A stretch of 64,000 nucleotides of DNA from positions 124,001-188,000 of the forward strand of contig NZ_AGTS01000075.1 of assembly GCF_000238595.1 (NCBI RefSeq). The letters are read 5' to 3'. Numbering within the stretch: the first letter of the stretch is position 1; each line of letters opens with the position of its first letter. Positions 1-7,884 of this stretch are shown here, in pieces. The position numbers were made by a program, and so were the translations under genes. The DNA is from Acidovorax sp. NO-1 (GTDB taxonomy: Bacteria > Pseudomonadota > Gammaproteobacteria > Burkholderiales > Burkholderiaceae_C). Below the pieces are notes generated by a model. It saw nothing but the letters and a program-made list of their open reading frames with translations. It did no database searches and had not been told where the DNA came from.

Positions 1-263
1 CCCAGCCACGCGAGGTAGGCCGCGCCCAGCCACTGCACGGCATGGAAGGCCGCCGGGTACGTGGCCAGCAGCGTGGCCACACCGGCCACCGCCGCCCACA
101 TCAGCACCTGGTCACCCGCAATCACACCCAGGGTGGCGGCCATGCCCCCCCGCACGCCGCCCTTGCTGGTGGAGGTGATCAGCGCCAGATTACCGGGACC
201 GGGAATGGCGAGGAACAACACAATGGCGGCGACAAAGGCGCCGTAGTCTGCGATGCCGAACAT
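1..263 (-). CDS. LysE-family translocator, N-terminal part (gene runs off the left edge)
   Basis: Only the first 87 codons are present, reading leftward from ATG at 263. The visible protein begins MFGIADYGAF and has a hydrophobic first helix followed by the PGPGN motif (residues 21-25) typical of LysE/RhtB exporters, which export amino acids or related small molecules through the inner membrane. Two more hydrophobic segments follow before the edge. It lies 117 bp downstream of rsmG on the same strand, with a likely terminator between them. In related genomes this spot lies between rsmG and parA (recollection, not seen here). Substrate cannot be predicted. Confidence 0.85.
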   Translation of the reverse strand, partial: MFGIADYGAFVAAIVLFLAIPGPGNLALITSTSKGGVRGGMAATLGVIAGDQVLMWAAVAGVATLLATYPAAFHAVQWLGAAYLAWL

Positions 264-352
264 GGTTTCTCCCGGGGGGTTTGGTCGGGCGCGATGAACG
301 ATGCGTCCGAGTGAGGAGCCGAGTTTACGCGACCCCCCTGCCCCGGCTGCTG

Positions 353-375
353 AAAAGTCGGCGCCGCAGCGCCGA
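353..375 (-). terminator. Probable rho-independent terminator of the mnmG-rsmG operon
   Basis: On the minus strand a 7-bp stem TCGGCGC / GCGCCGA with a 4-nt loop is followed by CTTTT. It sits directly after the rsmG stop codon. The T-tract is short, so it may be weak. Confidence 0.55.
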
Positions 376-380
376 TGCCA

Positions 381-1061
381 TCAGACAGGCTTCATCCAGA
401 CGATGCAGCGCTCCGCATCCAGCCCAGGCACGGCGAGCTGTTCCACGTGAAACACCGCCACATCCGCGGGCAGTGCGGCGATTTCATCCTCAGGGTGTTT
501 GCCCTTCATGGCCAGCCACACACCGTGGGGCGCGGCCAGCGCGCTGCGTGACCAGGTCACAAAGTCTGGCAACGAGGCAAACGCGCGGCAGCTGATGAGA
601 TCGAACGGCGTGGTCAGCGTCTCGACCCGTGCGTGCACGCCGTGCAGGTTGCGCAGCTTGAGCGCCACCGACGCCTGCTGGATGAACGCCGCCTTCTTGC
701 CCACGGTGTCCACGCAGCTCACATCCACATCCGGGCAGCAAATGGCAAACACCACGCCGGGCAGGCCGCCGCCCGACCCGACATCCAGCAGTTTCACCGC
801 TGTCACCGCCCCACCCTGCTGCAGGCCCGCCACATGCCTGCGCAGCGGCGCCACGGCGGCCAGGCTGTCCAGCAGGTGGTGCGTCATCATCTCCTGCGGG
901 TCACGCACGGCGGTCAGGTTGTAGACCTTGTTCCACTTTTGCAGCAGCGCCAAGAAGTCCATCAACTGCGTGATCTGGGCATCGGCCAAACCCAGAGACA
1001 AAGCCTCTGCTCCAGCCTGCAGTTGCTGGCGCAGGGTGTCGTTGCTCACTGTCATCGTCAT
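381..1061 (-). CDS. rsmG: 16S rRNA (guanine527-N7)-methyltransferase RsmG (GidB)
   Basis: RsmG methylates N7 of G527 in 16S rRNA using S-adenosylmethionine; its loss gives low-level streptomycin resistance in many bacteria. The 226-residue product has the family signatures [10 protein letters not shown] (44-53) and HHLLDSL (61-67), and the SAM-binding glycine loop [11 protein letters not shown] (92-102). The length is normal for the family. Its ATG overlaps the mnmG stop by 4 bp (ATGA), so the two are translationally coupled. A second ATG two codons in (1055) is an alternative start. A parS-like palindrome lies inside the 3' part of the gene at 439-454. Confidence 0.97.
   Translation of the reverse strand: MTMTVSNDTLRQQLQAGAEALSLGLADAQITQLMDFLALLQKWNKVYNLTAVRDPQEMMTHHLLDSLAAVAPLRRHVAGLQQGGAVTAVKLLDVGSGGGLPGVVFAICCPDVDVSCVDTVGKKAAFIQQASVALKLRNLHGVHARVETLTTPFDLISCRAFASLPDFVTWSRSALAAPHGVWLAMKGKHPEDEIAALPADVAVFHVEQLAVPGLDAERCIVWMKPV
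439..454. promoter_or_regulatory. parS-like ParB-binding site 1 (inside rsmG)
   Basis: The 16-mer TGTTCCACGTGAAACA matches the general parS consensus TGTTNCACGTGAAACA at every position. Sites of this kind are bound by ParB and nucleate the partition complex near the chromosome origin. Confidence 0.85.
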
Positions 1062-3043
1062 GCTGCCACTTCGCCTTCTGCCTTGGTGGGCGTTGCCGGT
1101 GCCACGGCGAACTCCTTGAACCCACCCTTCTTCAAATGCACCATCAGCAGCGAGATCGATGCAGGCGTAATGCCCGTGATGCGCGAGGCATGGCCCAGGG
1201 TCTCGGGCCGGTGGCGGGTGAGCACCTGGCGCGCCTCGATGCTCAGGGCCGTGACCTGCATGTAGTCCAGGTCGGGCGGCAGGCGCAGCTTCTCGAAGTG
1301 TGCGGCACGCTCCACCTCGTCCTTCTGGCGGTTGATGTAGCCCGCATACTTGGCGGCAATCTCCACCTGCTCCACCACCGGCTCGCTCAGGTCGCCCAGG
1401 GTTTCACGTGAAACATCGGCCGATGCGTATTTGCCACCGTCCATCGACATCAGGTTGGCGTAACTCACATCGGGGCGGCGCAGCAGCTCGAACAGGTTGT
1501 ATTCGTGCTCAATGCTCTTGCCCAGCACCCGTTGCGACTCGGCGGCAGGCAGGTTGCGCGGGTTCACCCAGGTGGCCTTCAAGCGCTCTGTTTCACGTGA
1601 AACCGCATCGCGCTTGCGGCTGAAGGCATCCCAGCGCGCATCGTCCACCAGGCCCATCTGGCGCCCCACTTCCGTGAGGCGCATGTCCGCGTTGTCCTCG
1701 CGCAGCTGCAGGCGGAACTCGGCCCGGCTGGTGAACATGCGGTAGGGCTCGGTCACGCCCTTGGTGATCAGGTCGTCCACCAGCACGCCCAAGTAGGCCT
1801 CGTCGCGGCCGGGCAGCCAAGGGGCGTCGCCCCGGCACTGCAGCGCGGCGTTCAGGCCGGCGAACAGGCCCTGCGCTGCCGCCTCTTCGTAGCCCGTGGT
1901 GCCGTTGATCTGCCCGGCAAAGAACAGGCCCTGGATCTGGCGCGTCTCGAAACTGCTCTTGAGCGAGCGCGGGTCGAAGTAGTCGTATTCGATGGCGTAG
2001 CCGGGGCGCAGGATGTGCGCGTTTTCCAGCCCCGGCATGCTGCGCACCAGCTCGTACTGGATGTCGAACGGCAGGCTGGTGCTGATGCCGTTGGGGTAGT
2101 ACTCGTGCGTGGTGAGCCCCTCGGGCTCCAGAAAGATCTGGTGGCTGTCCTTGTCGGCAAAGCGGTTGATCTTGTCTTCCACGCTCGGGCAGTAGCGCGG
2201 GCCCACGCCCTCAATCTTGCCGGTGAACATGGGGCTGCGGTCAAAGCCGCTGCGGATGATCTCGTGTGTGCGTTCGTTGGTGTGGGTGATCCAGCAGGGC
2301 ACCTGCTGGGGGTGCATCTGTGCATTGCCCATGAAGCTGAATACGGGCACCGTGCCCTCGTTCACGCCGCCGGGCATGCCGTCGCCCGGCTGCTCGGTGC
2401 ACTTCGAGAAGTCAATGCTGCGCCCATCCAGCCGGGGCGGCGTGCCGGTCTTCAGGCGACCCTGGGGCAGCTTCAGCTCCTTGAGGCGCGCCGAGAGCGA
2501 CACGGCGGGCGGATCCCCTGCCCGGCCTGCGGCGTAGTTGTTCAGGCCCACATGGATCTTGCCGTCGAGAAAGGTGCCCGCCGTCAGCACCACGGTGCGG
2601 CTGCGGAAGCGGATGCCCACCTGCGTCACAGCGCCCACCACCCGGTCGCCCTCCACCATCAGGTCGTCCACCGCCTGCTGGAACAGCCACAGATTCGGCT
2701 GGTTCTCCAGCATGCGGCGGATGGCGGCCTTGTACAGAATGCGGTCGGCCTGCGCCCGCGTGGCCCGCACCGCAGGGCCCTTGGAGCTGTTGAGAATGCG
2801 GAACTGGATGCCGCCCTCGTCCGTGGCCAGCGCCATGGCGCCACCCAAGGCATCCACCTCTTTCACCAGGTGGCCCTTGCCGATGCCGCCGATGCTGGGG
2901 TTGCAGCTCATCTGCCCCAGCGTCTCGATGTTGTGGGTGAGCAGCAGCGTGCGGCTGCCCATGCGCGCAGCGGCCAGCGCGGCCTCGGTGCCTGCATGGC
3001 CACCGCCGACAACGATCACATCAAATTCCTGGGGGTACAACAT
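1058..3043 (-). CDS. mnmG: tRNA uridine-5-carboxymethylaminomethyl modification enzyme MnmG (GidA)
   Basis: MnmG is the FAD-dependent partner of MnmE and installs the 5-carboxymethylaminomethyl group on U34 of several tRNAs. The protein opens [20 protein letters not shown] with the Rossmann GGGHAG loop, and carries [14 protein letters not shown] and, mid-protein, [10 protein letters not shown], all MnmG hallmarks. From the ATG at 3043 it is 661 residues, a normal length. I prefer this ATG because a GGAG lies about 10 nt upstream; an in-frame GTG at 3052 would add three residues. It is the first gene of the mnmG-rsmG operon. Two parS-like palindromes are embedded in its coding sequence and a third lies just upstream. 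Confidence 0.97.
   Translation of the reverse strand: MLYPQEFDVIVVGGGHAGTEAALAAARMGSRTLLLTHNIETLGQMSCNPSIGGIGKGHLVKEVDALGGAMALATDEGGIQFRILNSSKGPAVRATRAQADRILYKAAIRRMLENQPNLWLFQQAVDDLMVEGDRVVGAVTQVGIRFRSRTVVLTAGTFLDGKIHVGLNNYAAGRAGDPPAVSLSARLKELKLPQGRLKTGTPPRLDGRSIDFSKCTEQPGDGMPGGVNEGTVPVFSFMGNAQMHPQQVPCWITHTNERTHEIIRSGFDRSPMFTGKIEGVGPRYCPSVEDKINRFADKDSHQIFLEPEGLTTHEYYPNGISTSLPFDIQYELVRSMPGLENAHILRPGYAIEYDYFDPRSLKSSFETRQIQGLFFAGQINGTTGYEEAAAQGLFAGLNAALQCRGDAPWLPGRDEAYLGVLVDDLITKGVTEPYRMFTSRAEFRLQLREDNADMRLTEVGRQMGLVDDARWDAFSRKRDAVSRETERLKATWVNPRNLPAAESQRVLGKSIEHEYNLFELLRRPDVSYANLMSMDGGKYASADVSRETLGDLSEPVVEQVEIAAKYAGYINRQKDEVERAAHFEKLRLPPDLDYMQVTALSIEARQVLTRHRPETLGHASRITGITPASISLLMVHLKKGGFKEFAVAPATPTKAEGEVAA
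1400..1415. promoter_or_regulatory. parS-like ParB-binding site 2 (inside mnmG)
   Basis: GGTTTCACGTGAAACA differs from the parS consensus only in its first base and keeps the perfect 14-bp core GTTTCACGTGAAAC. It lies within the mnmG coding sequence. Confidence 0.8.
1589..1604. promoter_or_regulatory. parS-like ParB-binding site 3 (inside mnmG)
   Basis: TGTTTCACGTGAAACC differs from the parS consensus only in its last base and contains the perfect 14-bp palindromic core. It lies 189 bp from site 2, within mnmG. Confidence 0.8.
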
Positions 3044-3234
3044 GGGGAACACTCCGGGGCCGGTGATGGCCCGTCTTTCAATACTGCCCGCTGGGGCCCG
3101 TTATCCGACAGGGGCTGCAGGTACGGGCCGAGCAACGCCCCAAGGGGGCGGCGGCGCTGGGGGAAACCCGCGATTTTCCCACCTTTGCATGCTTTTTGTG
3201 CAAAACCATGGTCACGACGCGAGCGGCCTCCACA

Positions 3235-3250
3235 TGTTCCACGTGAAACA
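3235..3250. promoter_or_regulatory. parS-like ParB-binding site 4 (upstream of mnmG)
   Basis: TGTTCCACGTGAAACA is identical to site 1 and matches the consensus fully. It lies in the 272-bp gap between mnmG and the divergent FMN reductase gene. A degenerate half-site, TGTTTCAC, follows at 3267-3274. Confidence 0.85.
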
Positions 3251-3315
3251 ACCTGCCACTGCAGGGTGTTTCACTTGCAGTATTCCTGCCACCGCTTTGT
3301 GCTCCAATGCGCCGC

Positions 3316-3909
3316 ATGACCCAACTTCTCATCTTCGCGGGCAGCACCCGCCAGCAATCCTTCAACCGCAAACTGGCCCACGCCACCGCCGCCATCGCGC
3401 GCGACGCGGGTGCCAGCGTCACGCTGCTGGAGCTATCTGATTTCAACATTCCGCTGTACAACGCCGACCTCGAAGCCCAGGGCACGCCCGCCGATGTGAT
3501 CCGGCTCAAGGAAATCCTCTGGCAACACCCCGCCTGGATCATCTGCTCGCCCGAGTACAACGGCAGCTACACGGCCCTGCTCAAGAACACCATCGACTGG
3601 GCCTCCAGCCCCGTGAAGGGCAACCCCGACTGGCAGGACGGCACCAAGAGCTTTCGCGGCAAGGTGGTGGGCATGCTCAGCGCGTCGCCCGGCGGGCTGG
3701 GCGGGCTGCGCTCCCAAAGCCACCTGGCGCCCCTGCTGATCAACCTGGAATGCTGGCTAGCGCCCAAGGCCTTTGCCCTGGGCGCGGCGGGCAGCGCGTT
3801 TGACGACAGTGGCGCCCTCATCCAGCCCGCCCACCGCGACCGCGTGCGTGCCGTGGTGGACCAGGTGCTGTGGGCCGCCACCCGCCTGCAGCCCACCGCC
3901 GCTGCTTAG
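3316..3909 (+). CDS. NAD(P)H-dependent FMN reductase / quinone reductase
   Basis: This is a flavodoxin-fold reductase of the NADPH-dependent FMN reductase family (ChrR/ArsH/azoreductase relatives), which uses FMN and NAD(P)H to reduce flavins, quinones or metal oxyanions in the cytoplasm. Near the N-terminus [12 protein letters not shown] is the FMN phosphate loop, and [18 protein letters not shown] in mid-protein is the family signature. Length is 197 residues from the ATG at 3316; an ATG three codons upstream (3307) is also possible and neither has a clear Shine-Dalgarno sequence. It diverges from mnmG. The physiological substrate is unknown. Confidence 0.88.
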   Translation: MTQLLIFAGSTRQQSFNRKLAHATAAIARDAGASVTLLELSDFNIPLYNADLEAQGTPADVIRLKEILWQHPAWIICSPEYNGSYTALLKNTIDWASSPVKGNPDWQDGTKSFRGKVVGMLSASPGGLGGLRSQSHLAPLLINLECWLAPKAFALGAAGSAFDDSGALIQPAHRDRVRAVVDQVLWAATRLQPTAAA

Positions 3910-3922
3910 GGCCGCACAGCCC

Positions 3923-4213
3923 ATGAACTGCCGCCCCGGCTGTGGCGCCTGCTGCATCGCCCCGTCGATCAGCTCACCCATCCCTGGCATGCCACTGGGC
4001 AAGCCTGCGGGGGTGCGTTGCATTCAACTGGGGGACGATGCACGCTGCCGCATTTTTGGGCAGCCAGAGCGACCAGCGGTGTGCGGGGGGCTGATGCCTT
4101 CTGTCGAGATGTGCGGCACAAACAATGCGCAGGCCTTGGCCTATCTCACGCAGCTGGAGCTGCTGACGCAGCCCTTACCTGGCGAGGGCGCGGTGAAGTG
4201 GCCTTCACCGTAA
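3923..4213 (+). CDS. YkgJ-family cysteine-cluster protein
   Basis: A 96-residue protein with eight cysteines, beginning [11 protein letters not shown] and followed by CIQL, RCRIF, VCGG and MCG, the arrangement of the YkgJ (UPF0153) cysteine-cluster family. Such proteins are thought to bind zinc or an iron-sulfur cluster; their function is unknown. The start lies 13 bp after the reductase stop, so the two are probably co-transcribed. A copy of the 55-60-bp dispersed repeat begins right at the stop codon. A second, larger YkgJ-type gene is at 57266-57679. Confidence 0.8.
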   Translation: MNCRPGCGACCIAPSISSPIPGMPLGKPAGVRCIQLGDDARCRIFGQPERPAVCGGLMPSVEMCGTNNAQALAYLTQLELLTQPLPGEGAVKWPSP

Positions 4214-4270
4214 AAGCTGCATCAAATGGGCATCAGCGCTTATCCCATAAGCGCAAGTAGCTATCAAAAC
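4213..4270. repeat. Dispersed palindromic repeat, family A (copy 1, inverted orientation)
   Basis: A roughly 57-bp imperfect palindrome with core AGCGCTTATCCCATAAGCGC (4235-4254), flanked by GTAGCTATCAAAA. About 14 related copies occur in the window, nearly all at gene ends or between genes. Confidence 0.75.
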
Positions 4271-4289
4271 AAAAGCTGGCGGCGCACGC

Positions 4290-4316
4290 TGTCACACAGC
4301 GCCAGGCTGGCACGTC
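4290..4316 (+). promoter_or_regulatory. ECF41-type promoter of the sigma factor gene (autoregulation)
   Basis: TGTCACA (4290-4296), 16 nt, then CGTC (4313-4316), followed by TTG. This matches the promoter described for ECF41 sigma factors, and exactly the same spacing and flanks occur before the downstream decarboxylase gene. It suggests the sigma factor activates its own gene. Confidence 0.8.
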
Positions 4317-4364
4317 TTGGGATGAAAGCCTTGCAGCCTTTCGCACACAAGCCCCCACGCCGCG

Positions 4365-5309
4365 ATGAACCCCACATCCCCTGATCTTTTCACCACCCTG
4401 CGCCCCCGCCTGTTCGGCATCGCCTACCGCATGGTGGGCGTGCGCGCCGATGCCGAGGATGTGCTGCAAGACGCCTGGCTGCGCTGGAGCCGCCAGGACG
4501 TGGCTGCGCTGCAGTCGGCCGAGGCCTGGCTGGTGACGGTGGTCACGCGCCTGGCCATCGACCGGCTGCGGGCACTGAAGGCCGAGCGGGAGGCCTATGT
4601 GGGCTGGTGGCTGCCCGAGCCGCTGGTGGAGCTGCAGGGCGACAACGCAGACAGCGGCGGCATCCACCACAACACGCCCGAGTCAGCGGCCGAGCTGGCG
4701 GGCGAGTTGTCCGTGGCCTTTTTGTACGTGCTCGAGCGCCTGGGCCCCGAAGAGCGCGCGGCCTTTTTACTGCGCCAGGTGTTTGACTACGACTACCCCG
4801 AGATCGCCGCGCATCTGGGCAAGACCGAGGCCGCCTGTCGCCAGACGGTGCACCGCGCCAGCGAGCGGGTGCAACAGGCACGCACGCGTTTTGATGTGCC
4901 GCGCAAGGTGCACCACCAGCTGCTGCAGCGCTTCATGCAAGCCGCCCACAGCGGCGATCACAACGCCATCGAGGCACTGCTGAGCGAAGACGCGCAGCTC
5001 ATCGGCGATGGGGGCGGCAAGGTTGCCGCGTTCCCCCAACCCCTGGTGGGTAGGTTTCGCATTGCCATGCTGTACTGGGCGCAACACCGCCGCCTGGGCG
5101 CGCAGCTGGTCTATCGCATGGCGCTCATCAACGGCGAGCCGGGTCTGCTGCATTACGCCAATGGCCGCCTCGACTCGGTGCAGGCTTTTGTGACGGATGG
5201 CGAGCGCATCGTGGCGATCCATGCAGTGCGCAACCCGGACAAGCTGACGCGGGTGCCTGCGGTGCTGGACGAACACGAACACTGGCGCCAAAGAAGCGAC
5301 GGTTTTTAA
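4365..5309 (+). CDS. ECF41-group RNA polymerase sigma factor with fused SnoaL-like regulatory domain
   Basis: An extracytoplasmic-function sigma factor of 314 residues. Region sigma-2 spans about 8-72 (RLFGIAYRMVG, EDVLQDAWLRW) and sigma-4 about 112-172 (LGPEERAAFLLRQVF, TEAACRQTVHRA). Features of group ECF41 are the linker motif WLPEP (82-86), the C-terminal SnoaL/NTF2-like domain (about 180-305) and the DGGGKV motif (215-220). In this group the fused domain modulates polymerase activity instead of a separate anti-sigma factor. The gene is followed by its usual partner, a carboxymuconolactone decarboxylase-type gene, and both have TGTCACA-N16-CGTC promoters. The signal sensed is unknown. Confidence 0.93.
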   Translation: MNPTSPDLFTTLRPRLFGIAYRMVGVRADAEDVLQDAWLRWSRQDVAALQSAEAWLVTVVTRLAIDRLRALKAEREAYVGWWLPEPLVELQGDNADSGGIHHNTPESAAELAGELSVAFLYVLERLGPEERAAFLLRQVFDYDYPEIAAHLGKTEAACRQTVHRASERVQQARTRFDVPRKVHHQLLQRFMQAAHSGDHNAIEALLSEDAQLIGDGGGKVAAFPQPLVGRFRIAMLYWAQHRRLGAQLVYRMALINGEPGLLHYANGRLDSVQAFVTDGERIVAIHAVRNPDKLTRVPAVLDEHEHWRQRSDGF

Positions 5310-5318
5310 AAGCCACGC

Positions 5319-5345
5319 TGTCACAACCGCGCACTGCGCAACGTC
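5319..5345 (+). promoter_or_regulatory. ECF41-type promoter of the decarboxylase-family gene
   Basis: TGTCACA (5319-5325), a 16-nt spacer and CGTC (5342-5345), then TTG, the same architecture as the promoter at 4290-4316. It begins 10 bp after the sigma factor stop, implying the downstream gene is a direct target with its own promoter. Confidence 0.8.
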
Positions 5346-5433
5346 TTGAAGGGTATGGAAAGCGGCAACAGCCCGTTCGCTGCGGCTTCTTCCAGAGCAG
5401 CTTGTTGTCTTTCCAACCCTCCAGGAGTTTTCC

Positions 5434-5895
5434 ATGGCCCAGCACACCGCCCGCCTCGCCTACCACCAGCTGTCGCCCAAGGCCTTCATGGGCCTGGTGA
5501 ACCTGTCCGAAACCATCAAGAAAGGCCCGCTGGGCACGCGCCTGGCCGAGCTGGTGTTTCTGCGCGTGTCGCAAATCAACGGCTGCGCGTACTGCATGGA
5601 CATGCACTGGCATGTGCTGGTAAAGAACGGCATGGAGCCACGCCACCTGAACGCGGTGGCCGGCTGGCGCGAGGCGCCGTTCTTCAGCGACCGCGACCGC
5701 GCCGCACTGCGCTGGGCCGAGATCCTGACCCCCACACCCAACAGCGACGCAAGCGATGAGGAATTCGCCAGGCTGCAAGCCGTGTTCAGCCAAGCAGAAA
5801 TCTCCGAGCTGGGGTTTGCCGTGGGCGTGATCAATGCCTGGAACCTGGTCAACGCAGGCATGCGCGCGCCGATTCCAGAAGCACCGGCCGTGTAA
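5434..5895 (+). CDS. Carboxymuconolactone decarboxylase / AhpD-like alkylhydroperoxidase-family protein
   Basis: A 153-residue all-helical protein of the CMD/AhpD family. The redox motif CAYCMDMH (51-58, CxxCxxxH) is intact, which points to AhpD-like thiol peroxidase chemistry rather than decarboxylation. It has a good ribosome-binding site (CAGGAG about 10 nt upstream). Genes of this family are one of the standard partners of ECF41 sigma factors, and the TGTCACA-N16-CGTC promoter upstream fits that. The substrate is unknown. Confidence 0.9.
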   Translation: MAQHTARLAYHQLSPKAFMGLVNLSETIKKGPLGTRLAELVFLRVSQINGCAYCMDMHWHVLVKNGMEPRHLNAVAGWREAPFFSDRDRAALRWAEILTPTPNSDASDEEFARLQAVFSQAEISELGFAVGVINAWNLVNAGMRAPIPEAPAV

Positions 5896-5955
5896 ATTTC
5901 AAGCCAAAATGGCCGTTAGCGCTTATTCAGCAAGCGCTGGCAGCTATCATTTTAT
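5896..5955. repeat. Dispersed palindromic repeat, family A (copy 2)
   Basis: Core AGCGCTTATTCAGCAAGCGCT (5918-5938) flanked by CCAAAATGGCC on the left and CAGCTATCATTTTA on the right. It begins directly at the stop codon of the decarboxylase-family gene. Confidence 0.75.
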
Positions 5956-6069
5956 ACGTCGCGCGGCCCATGCGACTGGCGCCTGTGTAGCCTGCCTGAC
6001 AGTCGCCCGCGCCCCATCGGCCTACAGTGGTGCCTCCCACAATCAACACAGACAGCGGAGACACCACCC

Positions 6070-6843
6070 ATGCTCACCATCCCCTCGCTGCAGGGCAGCG
6101 TCAGCCCCGAAGAATGGCAGCTGCGCTGCGACCTGGCCGCCTGCTACCGGCTTGTTGCGCTGTACGGCTGGAGCGACCTGGTCTTCACCCACATCAGCGC
6201 CAAGCTGCCCGAGTCGGTGTCGGGCCCGGGCGAGCACCATTTCCTCATCAACCCCTACGGCCTGATGTTCGACGAGATCACGGCGTCGAGCCTGATCAAG
6301 GTGGACATGGCGTGCAACAAGCTGCACGACTCGCCCTTTCCGGTGAACCCGGCGGGCTTTGTGATCCACAGCGCCGTGCACGAGGCCCGGCCCGAGGCGG
6401 GCTGCGTGCTGCACACCCACACCCGCGCCGGCGTGGCCGTCAGCGCGCAAAAGGGCGGCGTGCTGCCCATCAGCCAGCAAAGCACCTTTGTGCTGGGCTC
6501 GCTGGCGTACCACGAGTACGAAGGCGTGGCCTTCCGCGACGAAGAAAAGCCGCGCCTGCAGGCCGACCTGTGCGAGGCCAACTTCCTCATGCTGCGCAAC
6601 CATGGGCTGCTCACCGTGGGCAAGACGATTGCCGATGCGTTCTTGTCGATGTACACGTTTGAGAACACCTGCCGCATCCAGATTGACGCGCAGGCCGGTG
6701 GCGAACTGACACAGGTGAACCCGCAGATCGTGAGCGGCGTGGCCCAGGCCATGCGCGTGCAGACCGGCGGCCTGGGCGGCGCCTTTGCGTGGCCCGCGCT
6801 GCTGCGCAAGGTGCAGCGCGACCTTCCAGGCTACGACACCTAA
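6070..6843 (+). CDS. Class II aldolase/adducin-family protein
   Basis: A 257-residue member of the zinc-dependent class II aldolase fold (L-fuculose-phosphate aldolase, ribulose-phosphate epimerase AraD, adducin head). The metal-binding histidines are visible as HTH (115-117) within GCVLHTHTRAG and as H178 in RNHGLL. The family's catalytic glutamate near residue 70 appears in LMFDEIT. Members without a sugar context, as here, are usually annotated only to family level. RBS GGAGA lies about 10 nt before the ATG. No operon partner is obvious. Confidence 0.88.
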   Translation: MLTIPSLQGSVSPEEWQLRCDLAACYRLVALYGWSDLVFTHISAKLPESVSGPGEHHFLINPYGLMFDEITASSLIKVDMACNKLHDSPFPVNPAGFVIHSAVHEARPEAGCVLHTHTRAGVAVSAQKGGVLPISQQSTFVLGSLAYHEYEGVAFRDEEKPRLQADLCEANFLMLRNHGLLTVGKTIADAFLSMYTFENTCRIQIDAQAGGELTQVNPQIVSGVAQAMRVQTGGLGGAFAWPALLRKVQRDLPGYDT

Positions 6844-7015
6844 CCCCCCTGTGTCGCCTTCGGCGCCGCGGTGCCGCCGCCAGAGGCGCCAGCTCTTCGA
6901 TCACGTCCAAGCCTGCGCAGGCAGGCTTGGAGCCGCGGCCCTCAGCCCCCAAGGGGATGCCGCCCGCGCGGCGGGGCGGCCCTTGCACGGCGGCACTGAC
7001 TTGGGCCGTGCCAGT
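6844..7015. repeat. GC-rich dispersed repeat, family B (copy 1)
   Basis: A GC-rich block beginning CCCCCCTGTGTCGCC and containing GCGGCGGGGCGGCCCTTGC, shared with copies at 7722, 10430, 22455 and 39826 and with shorter relatives inside copA. It fills most of the gap before the GST gene. Confidence 0.6.
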
Positions 7016-7111
7016 TTCCGCCTCCGGCGGCCTGTGCAACTTAGGCCGCCAGCAAGAAAGCTGCACAGCGCATAGCATCGGCGGTTCCCGACCGTTTTCA
7101 AGGACCGATCC

Positions 7112-7720
7112 ATGAAGCTCTACTACTCCCCCGGCGCCTGCTCCCTGTCTCCCCACATCGCCCTGCAAGAGGCCGGCCTGGCCTACACCCCCGTGCTGGC
7201 CAGCACCAAAAGCCACAAGCTGCAGGACGGCACCGACTTCTACACCATCAATGCGCTGGGCTACGTGCCCGTGCTGGAGCTGGACAACGGCGAGCGCCTG
7301 CGCGAAGGCCCGGCCATCGTGCAATACATTGCCGACCAGGTGCCCGACAAGCAACTGGCCCCCGCCAACGGCACACTGGCGCGCTACCGCCTGCAAGAGT
7401 GGCTGACCTTCATCGGCACCGAGCTGCACAAGGGCTTCAGCCCCCTGTTCAACCCCGCCACCCCCGAGGACTACAAGCCCATGGTGCGCGAGCGCCTGCT
7501 GCAGCGCCTGCAGTGGGTCGACAGCCAGCTCGCCGGCAAGCAGTACCTGATGGGCGACCAGTTCACCGTGGCCGACGGCTACTTGTTCACCGTGACCAAC
7601 TGGACCCAGCCCACCAAGCTCGACATCTCCGGCCTCGCGAACCTGGCGGCCTACCGTGAACGCGTGGGTGCCCGCCCCGCAGTTCAGGCGGCCATGAAGG
7701 CGGAAGGCTTGCTGAAATAG
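7112..7720 (+). CDS. Glutathione S-transferase (bacterial beta-type)
   Basis: A 202-residue GST. The thioredoxin-like N-terminal domain starts MKLYYSPGACSLSPHI, with C10 at the position of the beta-class active-site cysteine, and GYVPVLELDNG carries the cis-proline. The helical C-terminal domain runs from about residue 85 and contains YLMGDQFTVADGYLF, the usual N-capping box region. Beta-class enzymes conjugate or reduce electrophiles and disulfides with glutathione in the cytoplasm. It is a single gene flanked by family B repeats. Confidence 0.92.
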   Translation: MKLYYSPGACSLSPHIALQEAGLAYTPVLASTKSHKLQDGTDFYTINALGYVPVLELDNGERLREGPAIVQYIADQVPDKQLAPANGTLARYRLQEWLTFIGTELHKGFSPLFNPATPEDYKPMVRERLLQRLQWVDSQLAGKQYLMGDQFTVADGYLFTVTNWTQPTKLDISGLANLAAYRERVGARPAVQAAMKAEGLLK

Positions 7721-7721
7721 G

Positions 7722-7840
7722 GACACCCCCTGAGGCGCTGCGCGCCTTCCCCCCGCTCTCGCTACGCGGGCAGGGGGACAACGCCCTCGCTGCGGGGCGG
7801 CCCTTGCTCGGCGTTCCTGGCCTAGGCCCCGCCAGTATCG
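7722..7840. repeat. GC-rich dispersed repeat, family B (copy 2)
   Basis: Runs from CACCCCCTGAGGCGCTGCGC through CGCTGCGGGGCGGCCCTTGC to a CCTGGCCTAGGCC end. It fills the gap between the convergent GST and MFS genes and could fold into a strong hairpin. Confidence 0.65.
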
Positions 7841-7884
7841 ATTGGGAGCACGCAGTTCGACGCACGGCCAAAACTCCAGTTGCG

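Noticed and set aside
3101-3110. TTATCCGACA upstream of mnmG as a DnaA box
   Set aside because: Two mismatches in TTATCCACA and no companions; not a credible site.
2015-3319. 434-codon open frame opposite mnmG on the plus strand
   Set aside because: Long antisense frames are a by-product of high GC and strong wobble bias; the product is alanine/arginine/histidine-rich without a recognisable fold and mnmG is certain.
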